Shown here in pieces: positions 27,350 to 36,513 of a stretch of DNA of 64,000 bases. Position 1 is the first letter of the stretch; the number at the start of each line of letters is the position of its first letter. A program made the translations under genes and the position numbers. The notes under the pieces are model-generated. The model saw only the letters and a list, made by a program, of their open reading frames with translations, had not been told where the DNA came from and made no database searches. The stretch is from an uncultured Pelagibacteraceae bacterium (lineage in GTDB: Bacteria; Pseudomonadota; Alphaproteobacteria; Pelagibacterales; Pelagibacteraceae): NCBI GenBank assembly GCA_902560015.1, contig CACEKA010000001.1, positions 62,001-126,000 of the forward strand, in the 5' to 3' direction.

Positions 27350-27993
27350 TTAAAAATTTTATTAACTAGAAATAAACCTAAAGCAACACACGGGCCAATC
27401 CCAAAAGCAAATAATAATGTTCCTATACCAACAGTTCCACCTAAATACCATCCAACACAAACCACAGTTATTTCAAGGGTAGCTCTAACAGCTGCGATCG
27501 GAAGATTTGTTTTTATTTGCAAACCAACCATCAATCCATCTCTTGGACCTGCTCCTAAATTAGCAATTAGATAAATACCTCCTCCTATTCCAGTCACTAA
27601 AACAGCCATAGCTCCTAATAGAGTTTGTGAAAGAAAATTTTCTGGAGATGGAAAATATTTTATGCAAATATCAATCATAAAAGCAACAATCAAGGCATTA
27701 AGAATTGTACCAATTCCTGGTTTTTGATTTAAGGGTATCCAAAAAATTAAAACCGAAACACTAATTATAAATGTAATCAATCCAACTGAAAATCCTGATT
27801 TTGAAGAAATACCCTGAGCTAATACGCTCCACGGAGATGCTCCTGAAGCAGAGACAATTAATAAACCTTCGCCTAAACCAAATAAGGTTAGTCCAAAACA
27901 AAGAAAGAAAAATGTAGAAATCTTTGGTTTAAAATTGAGCGGTTTATCTGAACTCCAAGGTACGATTGGAATTTTTTTTATTTTTAAAAACAT
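27346..27993 (-). CDS. YczE/YyaS/YitT family membrane protein
   Basis: The 215-residue protein has about five transmembrane helices and the family-type motifs GLGEGLLIVSASGASPWSVLAQG and ANLGAGPRDGLMVGL. Members are predicted inner-membrane proteins or transporters without established substrate. Its 3' end overlaps typA by 4 bases on the opposite strand, and it is divergent from the next secreted protein gene by about 50 bases. It is not obviously part of an operon. Confidence 0.78.
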   Translation of the reverse strand: MFLKIKKIPIVPWSSDKPLNFKPKISTFFFLCFGLTLFGLGEGLLIVSASGASPWSVLAQGISSKSGFSVGLITFIISVSVLIFWIPLNQKPGIGTILNALIVAFMIDICIKYFPSPENFLSQTLLGAMAVLVTGIGGGIYLIANLGAGPRDGLMVGLQIKTNLPIAAVRATLEITVVCVGWYLGGTVGIGTLLFAFGIGPCVALGLFLVNKIFN

Positions 27994-28044
27994 TATTAAT
28001 AAATTACTTCTTTTAAATTTAAAGTCTATTAAAGTAGTTGTTTA

Positions 28045-28725
28045 ATGAAAAAATTTTTATTCTTCATATTTTTATTAACTTGTTCATTCAATAGTAGTGC
28101 TCATATGGCTCACTATAATAAGTTTAATAAAATAGAGATGGAAATTTTTAGGGATGGTGAAGTTATTGGTTATAATTACTATTTCTTTAAGAAAGACAAA
28201 GACAATACAACTGTCACAAATCAATTAAAATTTACTGTTAAATTATTTGGAGCAACTGTTTTCGAAGTTGAAAGTTTTGGAGAGGAAAATTACATTAAAG
28301 ACAAATTGATTTCCTTTAATTCAAAGACACGTCAAAATAAAAAAGATAAGTATGTTCAGCTAAAGTTAAGTGAAAAAGGAAATGAATACGATATTAAAGG
28401 TTCGTCCTATACTGGCAGTGCATCAATAGACAACGTAGTTGGAAATTGGTGGAATCATAAAATTCTTCAAACAAACTCTCAAATAAGTCCAATTTCTGGA
28501 AGTATTAAAGAACAAATAGTTACTTTTATAGGAAAAGAACAAATTGAATTATATGGAAAAACACATGAGGTAGAACACTTTAAATTAACTTCAAAAGACA
28601 TGTCTATTCCTAAAGACAAAAGATTAAACTTTGACATTTGGTTTGATAAAAAAAATGCATTAATTCTTAAAGTTGCCTATTCTAGAATGGGAAACTGGGA
28701 GTATAGAGTTAAAAAATTTGAATAA
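28045..28725 (+). CDS. Secreted DUF6134-like protein
   Basis: A 226-residue protein with a clear signal peptide (MKKFLFFIFLLTCSFNSSA, cleavage near 19). The mature part is beta-rich and ends SRMGNWEYRVKKFE. Features such as DGEVIGYNYY, NWWNHKIL and LNFDIWFD resemble alphaproteobacterial DUF6134 proteins, whose function is not known. No catalytic motif is recognised. It is probably periplasmic. It is convergent with the flavoprotein gene, 2 bases apart. Confidence 0.65.
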   Translation: MKKFLFFIFLLTCSFNSSAHMAHYNKFNKIEMEIFRDGEVIGYNYYFFKKDKDNTTVTNQLKFTVKLFGATVFEVESFGEENYIKDKLISFNSKTRQNKKDKYVQLKLSEKGNEYDIKGSSYTGSASIDNVVGNWWNHKILQTNSQISPISGSIKEQIVTFIGKEQIELYGKTHEVEHFKLTSKDMSIPKDKRLNFDIWFDKKNALILKVAYSRMGNWEYRVKKFE

Positions 28726-28727
28726 AT

Positions 28728-29699
28728 TTATTTAATAATTTTTTTATAAAGATCATTGGCACTTATCCAACCAGCTTCAAGTCTTGGTCCCACAAACCAA
28801 TCTGCACATACTCCTAAATTTAATGAAGAATTCCAATAACTTTTTATATTTAAAGGATTTGAATTTGATGAATATTTCCAACCATGATTAAGGTAAAACA
28901 ATATTTTAGTTTTTTTAATTCCTGTAAGTTTAAAAAATTGCTCAATGAGAATTTTAGAATTTTCATCTTTATTTTCCCTATTTTTATTAATTTTTTTATT
29001 TGCCCATTTATGAGTACTTTGCAACGTCCATAAATCTTGATCACTTTTAAACCTTTTTTTACTATTTTCTTTTGCGGCCCAACCCAAAATTTTGTCATCA
29101 AATAGATAGCTACTAAGATTTTTATTTGTTTTTTTAATTACAATCATAACTGTAATATTTGCATCCATTTTAACTTTTTTTTTAATGAATGGAGCTTTTA
29201 TAAATTTTTTTGATAACTTTGATAATTGAGCAAATGGACAAGTTAAAATTAGCTTTTCATAAATTCTTTTATTTCCATCAGAAAAAGTGAGAACCCATTT
29301 TTTTTTTTTATAATCTATTTTTTTTAATTCTGTTTGAAAATAACATTTAATATTTTTTAAAAGATACTTGCTAATATCATTATTTCCTTGTCTACCTATT
29401 ATCTTTAGATGGTTTTTATTTTCTTTTTTATCATTATTTAGAAACAAATGATTACCGCTCCAATTTTTTAATATTTTTTTTTTAATTAATAATTTAATTA
29501 ATTTTTTAAAACCTGGACTTTTTGGTGAAATATATTGGGTTCCATGATCAAATCCTTTAGCTTTATCTAATCTTTTAAAAGAAGACCTGCCCCCTGGCCC
29601 TCTTGCTTTATCAAATAAATCAACTGAATATTTTTTACTTAAAAGATTAGCAATTGTTGCTCCTGAAATTCCTGAGCCAATTACGCAGTACTTATTCAT
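28728..29699 (-). CDS. FAD-dependent oxidoreductase, renalase-like
   Basis: The 323-residue protein begins with a dinucleotide-binding motif (CVIGSGISGATIANLL) and the FAD motif DLFDKARGPGGRSSFKR, then DHGTQYISP. The C-terminus has CADWFVGPRLEAGWISA, the second FAD-contact region of the amine-oxidase/renalase-like group. These soluble flavoproteins are often annotated as NAD(P)/FAD-dependent oxidoreductases with unknown substrate. It overlaps tldE (pmbA) by 4 bases and so is probably the last gene of the tldD-tldE transcript. Confidence 0.8.
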   Translation of the reverse strand: MNKYCVIGSGISGATIANLLSKKYSVDLFDKARGPGGRSSFKRLDKAKGFDHGTQYISPKSPGFKKLIKLLIKKKILKNWSGNHLFLNNDKKENKNHLKIIGRQGNNDISKYLLKNIKCYFQTELKKIDYKKKKWVLTFSDGNKRIYEKLILTCPFAQLSKLSKKFIKAPFIKKKVKMDANITVMIVIKKTNKNLSSYLFDDKILGWAAKENSKKRFKSDQDLWTLQSTHKWANKKINKNRENKDENSKILIEQFFKLTGIKKTKILFYLNHGWKYSSNSNPLNIKSYWNSSLNLGVCADWFVGPRLEAGWISANDLYKKIIK

Positions 29700-31012
29700 T
29701 TTCCAGCAACAGTCATTCCATCAATCATCATAGTGGGAGAATTTACTGAATACTTAAATTCTAGATCATTCGCTAGTGTAATGTTTTTAAACATTTCATT
29801 AAAATTTCCAGCTATTGTTATTTCATTTACTGAATGTTTAAATTCTCCATTTTCAACTAAAAAGCCAGTAGCACCCACTGAATAATCACCAGTTACTAGG
29901 TTTGTTCCATGGCCTATCGTCTCAGTTACATATAAAATTTTAGAATGACTTTTTAACAAATCGTCATAACTAATTTTTCCATTTTCAAAATAAAGATTAG
30001 TGCTACCACCACTTCTTCCATTAGATTTTAAATTTAATTTTTTTCCATTGTAAGTATCAACTAAATAATTGCTAAGAATACCGCTATTCACTAAATTTAA
30101 TGTTTCTGTTTTAACTCCTTCTGAGTCAAAACACTTCGAGCCAATACCTTTAATTAAATCAGGTTTATCAATGATATTAATTGAATTAGAAAAAATTTGT
30201 TGATTTACCTTATCTTTAAGAAATGATGTTCCTCTTGCTATAGATGAAGCAGAGATTGCTCCAGCAAAAGAGCTTAAGAATCCTTTGGATATTCTTTTAT
30301 CGAAAATGATAGTTATTTTATCGCTTCCTATTTTTTTTGGACTAAGTTTTTTTATAGTTTGCTCAGCAACAATTTTTCCAAGTTCTAAAGGATTTGAAAT
30401 ATCATTTAAGTGACATTTGCTAGTAAATTCATAATCTCTTTCCATGCTATTCTCATTTTTTGCAACTGTTACACAAGATGCGGTAAATGATGATGATTTG
30501 TATCCATTACAAAAACCATCGCTATTTGCTAATATAAAGTTTGATTTATTTTCTGTAAAACCTGACTCTGTATTAATTATTTTTTCATCACTTGAAGCTG
30601 TTTCCTCTAATTCTTTTAAATAATCAATTTTTTTATCATTCTCTAAATGCGATTGATCATACAAATTTAAATCTTTAATATTTTTTGCTAATAATTCTTT
30701 ATCAGGTAATGAATTAAATTCGTCTTCAGGAGTAATTTTTGTAGTTTCAAAACATTTTTCAATGAGTGTTTTTAAATTTTCATCTAATAAATTTGATGAT
30801 GATATTGATGATTTTTTTTTACCAATATAAGTTTCAATACTTATTGCTAAACTGTCAGATCTATTTGATTCATCTAGAACTTTATTCCTAAAACTTACAG
30901 TCTCTGCTATTGAATTTTCAACTGTTACACTTGCATCTGTTGCTCCAAGTTTTTTTGCTAGATCTAAACAATATGAGGCTTTAGATTTTAAATACTCTTG
31001 GTCTTTAATCAT
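29696..31012 (-). CDS. pmbA: TldE/PmbA subunit of the TldD/TldE protease
   Basis: TldD and TldE form a heterodimeric metalloprotease that degrades unfolded or modified peptides. TldE is the partner without the zinc motif. The 438-residue protein shows the family N-terminus (LGATDASVTVENSIAETVSFRN) and C-terminal blocks (GHGTNLVTGDYSVGATGFLVENGE, then SPTMMIDGMTVAGK). No HExxxH is present, as expected. It lies 2 bases after tldD and overlaps the flavoprotein gene. Confidence 0.93.
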   Translation of the reverse strand: MIKDQEYLKSKASYCLDLAKKLGATDASVTVENSIAETVSFRNKVLDESNRSDSLAISIETYIGKKKSSISSSNLLDENLKTLIEKCFETTKITPEDEFNSLPDKELLAKNIKDLNLYDQSHLENDKKIDYLKELEETASSDEKIINTESGFTENKSNFILANSDGFCNGYKSSSFTASCVTVAKNENSMERDYEFTSKCHLNDISNPLELGKIVAEQTIKKLSPKKIGSDKITIIFDKRISKGFLSSFAGAISASSIARGTSFLKDKVNQQIFSNSINIIDKPDLIKGIGSKCFDSEGVKTETLNLVNSGILSNYLVDTYNGKKLNLKSNGRSGGSTNLYFENGKISYDDLLKSHSKILYVTETIGHGTNLVTGDYSVGATGFLVENGEFKHSVNEITIAGNFNEMFKNITLANDLEFKYSVNSPTMMIDGMTVAGK

Positions 31013-31014
31013 GA

Positions 31015-32427
31015 TTATAGTTTTGTTCCACCAACAGTCATTTTATCAATTAAAATTGAAGGCTGTGCTACCCCAACTGGTACACCCTGACCCGCTTTTC
31101 CACAAGTTCCTATACCTGGATCCATCATCATATCATTACCAACCATAGAAACTTCTTTTAAAATTGAAGGACCATCACCTATCAAAGTTGCTCCTTTAAT
31201 TGGTGAACCAATTTTACCATTATTAATTTCATAAGCCTCTGTACAATTAAAAACAAATTTTCCAGAAGTAATATCTACTTGTCCTCCCCCAAAGCTAACT
31301 GCAAAAATACCTTTATCTACAGATTTAATCATTTCATCTTGTGTTTGATTACCACTTAACATCATTGTGTTTCTCATTCTTGGCAAAACTATATGTTTAT
31401 AATTTTCTCTTCTTCCACTTCCTGTAGATTTTGTATTCATCAACCTGGCATTCAACCTATCCTGCATAAAATTTTTTAAAATTCCGTTCTCTATTAGAAC
31501 AGTTCTTTCAGTTGGCGTGCCTTCGTCGTCTATTGAAAGACTGCCCCTTCTTTTATCAATAGTTCCATCGTCAACAATCGTGACTCCTTCACTAGCAACC
31601 TTTTGACCCATTAAATCGTGAAAAGCTGAGGTTTTTTTTCTATTAAAATCACCCTCTAAACCATGACCTATTGCTTCATGGATTAATATTGCTGGCCATC
31701 CAGGTCCTAATACCACCTGCATTTCACCCGCAGGTGCTGGTTTACTTTCTAGATTAACTGAAGCTATTCTTAATGCTTCTTTACATACGTTTTTCCAATT
31801 ATCATTTTTTAAATACTCATCATAAGACTGCCTACCGCCAATGCCATAAACACCCGTTTCTTTTCTTCCATTTTTTTCTAACATGACAGAAACGTTAAAT
31901 CTTATAAGTGGACGGATATCCGTTAAAGCCTCACCACCAGCTCTTATGATTTCAATTGATTTTTGTTCTCCACTAAAACTTGCTGTCACTTGTTTAACTT
32001 TAGAATCTTTTTTACGTAAATAGTCATTTACTTTATTGAGAACTTCTAATTTTGAGTTTAGTGACTTTTGTTCAATTGGATTTATATCTTCATAAAATTT
32101 TTTGTTAGTTCTAGGAATTTCGTAGTTGTAGGTTCCTTTGCTTGATTTAAGTGTTGATTTAAGATTTTCTGATGAATTTATTAAAGACTCTTTTGAAATC
32201 TCATTAGAATGAGAATATGCAACAACTTCTTGAGAAACAGCTCTAAAACCAAAGCCTAAATCAGAACTATAATTTGAGCTTTTAATCTTATCGTCATCTA
32301 ATAAAATTGACTCAGATTTTGATTCTTCAAAATATAGTTCGCCATCATCACAGTTTTTTAAAGTTTCAGATACTATATTATCTGCATCTTTTCTTGTTAA
32401 ATCTGATTTAGTGAAAAAATTACTCAT
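31015..32427 (-). CDS. tldD: TldD metalloprotease
   Basis: TldD carries the zinc site of the TldD/TldE protease. HEAIGHGLEGD is at residues 250-260, giving H250, E251 and H254-H255 region ligands, and the third ligand cysteine is in GTCGKAGQGVPVG near the end. The 470-residue length is normal. It heads a run with pmbA and a flavoprotein gene. The pair is widespread; known substrates include antitoxins and microcin precursors, but the target here is unknown. Confidence 0.94.
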   Translation of the reverse strand: MSNFFTKSDLTRKDADNIVSETLKNCDDGELYFEESKSESILLDDDKIKSSNYSSDLGFGFRAVSQEVVAYSHSNEISKESLINSSENLKSTLKSSKGTYNYEIPRTNKKFYEDINPIEQKSLNSKLEVLNKVNDYLRKKDSKVKQVTASFSGEQKSIEIIRAGGEALTDIRPLIRFNVSVMLEKNGRKETGVYGIGGRQSYDEYLKNDNWKNVCKEALRIASVNLESKPAPAGEMQVVLGPGWPAILIHEAIGHGLEGDFNRKKTSAFHDLMGQKVASEGVTIVDDGTIDKRRGSLSIDDEGTPTERTVLIENGILKNFMQDRLNARLMNTKSTGSGRRENYKHIVLPRMRNTMMLSGNQTQDEMIKSVDKGIFAVSFGGGQVDITSGKFVFNCTEAYEINNGKIGSPIKGATLIGDGPSILKEVSMVGNDMMMDPGIGTCGKAGQGVPVGVAQPSILIDKMTVGGTKL

Positions 32428-32517
32428 GAAGACTTACATAGTTGTTTATATATAATTTTCAATGGATGATTTATCACATGTACAAAAGTTAGCTTAATAG
32501 ATAGTTAATTGTTAGTT

Positions 32518-32865
32518 ATGAAAGTATATTTTAATAATTCATGTAAGATATGTAGATCAGAAATTAATTTATACAAAAAAGAAAATATTAAAGAAATAGA
32601 ATGGATTGATATCACTAACAATTCTGAAGCTGAAAAAGAAACCTCAAAAAAAGATAAAGATCTTTTAAGAAGATTACATGTGGAGGAAGATGGTGAAATA
32701 ATCGAAGGTGCCAAAGCTTTTCTTTATGTCTGGAAAAAAATTCCAAAATATAAATTTTTATATTATTTTTTTAAGCTTCCAATAATTTTCACTTTATTTA
32801 AGTTTGGATATGAAATTATTGCGTATTTTTTATTTCTAAAAAATAAAAAGCAACTAAAAAATTAA
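32518..32865 (+). CDS. DCC-family thiol-disulfide oxidoreductase-like protein
   Basis: A 115-residue protein of the DUF393/DCC group: a thioredoxin-like start with NNSCKIC (C9 and C12, in place of the usual DGxCxxC), then EWIDIT and GEIIEGAKAFLYVWKKIP. A hydrophobic stretch around 75-105 may contact the membrane. The ATG at 32518 places the CxxC close to the N-terminus as usual; a TTG three codons upstream is in frame. Its 3' end overlaps the convergent small membrane protein gene by 4 bases. Confidence 0.8.
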   Translation: MKVYFNNSCKICRSEINLYKKENIKEIEWIDITNNSEAEKETSKKDKDLLRRLHVEEDGEIIEGAKAFLYVWKKIPKYKFLYYFFKLPIIFTLFKFGYEIIAYFLFLKNKKQLKN

Positions 32866-33155
32866 TCAATAAAAAATATTAATAACTTACTTAACAAAGA
32901 CATTGAGGCGATAAACATAATCATCACAACAGAGTACATTAAAGTAATAATCTTATTTTTTCTTCTTCTTAATCTTACAAAAGATTTATCATCTAGATCA
33001 GAAATATCCCTCTTTCCTATAACTTGATAATCGTAGCTCCATCTCCAAGTAGAGTCCCCTAACCTTGGATCCAAATTATTAAAATATCTTATCCAGGCAA
33101 GGATATATTTTAATATCAAAAACAAAACGATCATTGTTAAAGTCCCAAAAAACAT
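32862..33155 (-). CDS. Hypothetical two-TM membrane protein
   Basis: A 97-residue protein with a transmembrane segment at about 3-20 and another at 70-93. Between them is a charged loop with the Trp-rich stretch DSTWRWSYDYQVIGKRD and an Arg-rich turn RLRRRKNK. I do not recognise the family. It lies 31 bases downstream of the coiled-coil protein gene on the same strand, so the two may be co-transcribed and functionally related. Confidence 0.6.
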   Translation of the reverse strand: MFFGTLTMIVLFLILKYILAWIRYFNNLDPRLGDSTWRWSYDYQVIGKRDISDLDDKSFVRLRRRKNKIITLMYSVVMIMFIASMSLLSKLLIFFID

Positions 33156-33186
33156 CGCTTAATAATACTTAATTGAATTGGAAATT

Positions 33187-34359
33187 TTAATTGCTATTTT
33201 TAGCTCTTTTTCTAGCTATTAATTGAGTTAAAGAGTCTACCATAGTATCCGAAGCCTTAAAGATATCATTATTTTTAAACTCATGAGAAATATTTTTTTC
33301 AGGATTGGTTTTATCTTCAATAACTATTCCTTCATCTGGAGAATTATTCTTAATGTAAATTAATAATAGCCACTCATCATCAGTAGACTCATCCCATTTA
33401 ATAAAGACTTCTCCTGTTTCAAATCTTTTATCAATACATCTAAAAATAGACATATGTCTTGTTATATGTCTTTTATTTAATTGAAAAACCAAACTGCTGG
33501 CACTTCTATAAAAACTTTCTAATGCAAACTCTATTTTTTGTCTTGCTATAGTATACTCTTTTTCTTTTCTTAATAGTGTTTCCCTATCTTCATCACCTTG
33601 AATTTTTACACCTAACGCTTCTACTCTATCTCTAATTTTTTGATCCCTAATTATTCGATATTTTTCTTTTAACTTTTCAATTCTTTGTTGAAGCCCAGCA
33701 TAATCATCTCTTTTTTCCCTAAGAGAAATTTTTTCTAATTTTTCTAATTCTTTTACCTCTCTTATTCTAAATTTTTCAATTTGCTTTTCTAACCTTATTT
33801 GCTTTAAGAATTTTTTTTGTTTTTCAGCTTGTTCAATTCTTAATAATGCTTGCTCTTTTCTTAAAAAAACTTTTATATCTTTGGCTCTTTGTTTTTCTAA
33901 CTTAATTTCATCTTTAATTGCTTGCTCTTTTTGTTTAATTTTTAATTCTTGGTCCTTTTGTTTTTGATTTTCAATTTTAATCTTTTCTAATCTTTCTTTT
34001 TCCTGCCTCTCAAGTATTAATCTTCTAGCCTCATCTTTTTTAACAGTTTTATATTCTGAAATTGTATTTGAAATTTTATCAAAAAAAGCTTGAATATATT
34101 TTTCAATATTAAAATTTATTTTAAAATTTATTTCAGGTTTCAATGAATTCTGAAAATTAATTAATTTTAAAATTAAACTTTGTTTTTTTAGTTTTTTGAC
34201 TTTAGGTTTGATTTTAACTTTATTTGTTTTATTTTTTGTTTTTTTTTTACTGTGTTTTTTTTGATTTGATTTAATTTTTTTAACTTTTTTTTTAATTTGT
34301 TTTAATTTTTTGCCAGTTTTGCTTTTTACTCGCTTTTTTGATTTTTTTGATTTTTTCAT
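33187..34359 (-). CDS. Lys-rich coiled-coil protein of unknown function
   Basis: A 390-residue soluble protein in three parts. Residues 1-60 are extremely basic (KKSKKSKKRVKSKTGKK and similar), like a nucleic-acid-binding tail. Residues about 95-270 form a long heptad-rich coiled coil (repeated KQEQ/RLEK-type segments). The last 110 residues are a folded domain without recognised motif (HITRHMSIFRCIDKRFE, FIKWDESTDDEWLLLIYIK). The ATG at 34359 gives MKKSKKSKK; a TTG eight codons upstream is less likely. It follows cfa by 28 bases. A nucleoid, cytoskeletal or envelope-linking role is possible but unproven. Confidence 0.75.
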   Translation of the reverse strand: MKKSKKSKKRVKSKTGKKLKQIKKKVKKIKSNQKKHSKKKTKNKTNKVKIKPKVKKLKKQSLILKLINFQNSLKPEINFKINFNIEKYIQAFFDKISNTISEYKTVKKDEARRLILERQEKERLEKIKIENQKQKDQELKIKQKEQAIKDEIKLEKQRAKDIKVFLRKEQALLRIEQAEKQKKFLKQIRLEKQIEKFRIREVKELEKLEKISLREKRDDYAGLQQRIEKLKEKYRIIRDQKIRDRVEALGVKIQGDEDRETLLRKEKEYTIARQKIEFALESFYRSASSLVFQLNKRHITRHMSIFRCIDKRFETGEVFIKWDESTDDEWLLLIYIKNNSPDEGIVIEDKTNPEKNISHEFKNNDIFKASDTMVDSLTQLIARKRAKNSN

Positions 34360-34387
34360 ATTAAAGAAATTTATTTCTATCAATAAA

Positions 34388-35578
34388 TTATTGATAAATA
34401 TAGTCTCTTGTAACTGGAGTAGAAGTATAATTTTTTGTTAATTGAAATTGATATACAACCTGATCTCCCCATTTAAAGGCCATTTCACATCCAGCTAAAT
34501 AAAATTCCCACATTCTAAAAAATCTTTCATCAAACATCTGAATTATCTTTACCTTATTATTGATACAATTTTCCTTCCAATGTTTTAATGTTTTAGAGTA
34601 ATGAAGTCTTAATACCTCTATATCAGCAACAATTAAGCCAGCTTTTTCGATGGGCGTAGTTACTTCGCTTAAGCTTGGTGTGTAACCACCTGGAAATATG
34701 TATTTAGTGATCCATGGATGAGGATCTCTCGGTGGGTTAACTGATCCTATAGTGTGTATCAAAGAAACCCCGTCTTCATTAAGTAATTTTTCTATTTGTT
34801 TAAAAAATTTTTTATAAAATTTTCTTCCCACATGCTCAAACATGCCAACACTTACAATTCTATCAAATTTTTCATCTAACTCTCTATAGTCTATTAATTT
34901 AAAGTTAAGTTGTTCTTCTAGATTAAGTTCTTTAATTTTTTTATTACAATAATTAAATTGGTTCTCAGATAATGTTATTCCAGTTACTTTACAATTTGCA
35001 CTTTTAGCAATATCAATTGCTAGTGATCCCCATCCACAGCCAATATCTAAAACTTTTTGATTTGGTTTAATATTGAGTTTTTTTATAATGTGTTGAATCT
35101 TATAATTTTGAGCATCTTCCAATGTATCATTATCGTTTTTAAAATATGCACAAGAATATTGTCTCTTTGGATCTAAAAACAAATCATAAAGATCATCAGA
35201 GATGTCATAGTGATGAGAAACATTCATCTTTGATTTTTTTATAAAATTAAAATTAGTTAAGTATCGATAAGAACCTCTAAGTCTATTAATCAAATAACTA
35301 AAAAAATTTAGATCATTTCGTCCAAAATTCATTAAAGCTAGATCTAGAAAATCAGATAGACTTCCATTTTCTATTTCAATATCTCCGTCTGTATATGCCT
35401 CTCCAAAATATAAGTCTGGATGAAAGAGCAACTTATAATGTAACTTCTTATTTAATATTTTTACTTTAATCGGAGTTTCAGATTCCGGAGTTCCAATAAT
35501 ATAATTTTTTGAATTTGCATCAATTAATATAAAGCCATCTTTCTTAAAAACTGTATTTAAGAATCTTGCCAACTGCAT
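34388..35578 (-). CDS. cfa: Cyclopropane-fatty-acyl-phospholipid synthase family methyltransferase
   Basis: The 396-residue protein has an N-terminal lipid-binding part and a SAM methyltransferase domain with VLDIGCGWGSLAI, GITLSENQ and MFEHVGRK. The Cfa-specific HHYDISDDLYDLFLDP and HYSKTLKHWKENC follow the family. It would add a methylene from SAM to unsaturated acyl chains in membrane phospholipids, though some relatives make other modified lipids. It sits one base after the DapA-like gene on the same strand. Confidence 0.9.
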   Translation of the reverse strand: MQLARFLNTVFKKDGFILIDANSKNYIIGTPESETPIKVKILNKKLHYKLLFHPDLYFGEAYTDGDIEIENGSLSDFLDLALMNFGRNDLNFFSYLINRLRGSYRYLTNFNFIKKSKMNVSHHYDISDDLYDLFLDPKRQYSCAYFKNDNDTLEDAQNYKIQHIIKKLNIKPNQKVLDIGCGWGSLAIDIAKSANCKVTGITLSENQFNYCNKKIKELNLEEQLNFKLIDYRELDEKFDRIVSVGMFEHVGRKFYKKFFKQIEKLLNEDGVSLIHTIGSVNPPRDPHPWITKYIFPGGYTPSLSEVTTPIEKAGLIVADIEVLRLHYSKTLKHWKENCINNKVKIIQMFDERFFRMWEFYLAGCEMAFKWGDQVVYQFQLTKNYTSTPVTRDYIYQ

Positions 35579-35579
35579 T

Positions 35580-36464
35580 TTAGGCTGCCATTATTGATTT
35601 TGTTGTAAAGTTTAATTTTTCTAAATTTTGAATTAAATCTTTTTCATCTTTTGAATTTAAAGTACTTAAGGGAGGCAATATATTTTTATAAAGTTCATTC
35701 TTTTTTAAATAATATGTGTGGAGCCCAGATATTAAATTATATTTTTCGAACACGCTTCTTACATCACATAATTTTTGATTGAATGTTTGTTTTTCACCAG
35801 CTAAAAAATCATCATAAACTTTTCTTGATAATTCTGCTGTCACATTACAGGTAGCTGTAATAATTCCAGAACATCCTAATTCAAGACCCTTAAGTAATTT
35901 TAATTCTGATCCTGGCATAATTGAAAAATTATCTAATTTTAAATTTTCAAAAATATTGTATGAACTATCTTTTACACCTACGATTTGATCTGGAAATCTT
36001 TTGACAAGTTCTTCTATGCATTCAACACTAAATTTGTATCCACATAACTTTTCAAAATTATAAAGTACAATTTCACTATCTGGAACTGTTTCTACTATTT
36101 TTGAATAAAAATTTATTACATCTTCGTCTCCATATTTATAAAATGCTGGAGGCATAATTAAAAATTTTTTAAAATTTAATGATCTTGCAACCTTCATTAA
36201 ATTAATGGTTTCACCCAGTGAGTTAAGACCTGTTCCTATAATAAACTTTTCATTATATTTGCTAGATGCAAGTTGATTAAATAAATTTATTTTTTCTGAA
36301 ATTGGTATGAGTTGAGCTTGGCCTGTGCTTCCAAATATTGCTGTACCGTGACACCCTTGATCAATAAGTTTTTCAGCATGTTCAACTGTTTTTGTAACAT
36401 TTAACGTCAAATCTTGATTTAACACAGACATTGAGGCAGCAAATATGCCCTTAATTTTACTCAT
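35580..36464 (-). CDS. DapA-like aldolase (dihydrodipicolinate synthase family)
   Basis: A class I aldolase of the DapA/NanA superfamily, 294 residues. Schiff-base lysine K165 is in GVKDSS and the relay tyrosine Y135 in IVLYNFE; GSTGQ at 45-49 replaces the GTTGE of true DapA. The changed motif and the distant context (cfa, glycosyltransferase) suggest a different pyruvate-dependent aldolase or lyase, not the lysine-pathway enzyme. ATG at 36464 preferred over a TTG two codons upstream. It precedes cfa on the same strand. Confidence 0.83.
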   Translation of the reverse strand: MSKIKGIFAASMSVLNQDLTLNVTKTVEHAEKLIDQGCHGTAIFGSTGQAQLIPISEKINLFNQLASSKYNEKFIIGTGLNSLGETINLMKVARSLNFKKFLIMPPAFYKYGDEDVINFYSKIVETVPDSEIVLYNFEKLCGYKFSVECIEELVKRFPDQIVGVKDSSYNIFENLKLDNFSIMPGSELKLLKGLELGCSGIITATCNVTAELSRKVYDDFLAGEKQTFNQKLCDVRSVFEKYNLISGLHTYYLKKNELYKNILPPLSTLNSKDEKDLIQNLEKLNFTTKSIMAA

Positions 36465-36513
36465 CTGCAAAATTTATATAAAATTATTGAATAGTAAAGT
36501 CTATAAATCAAAT

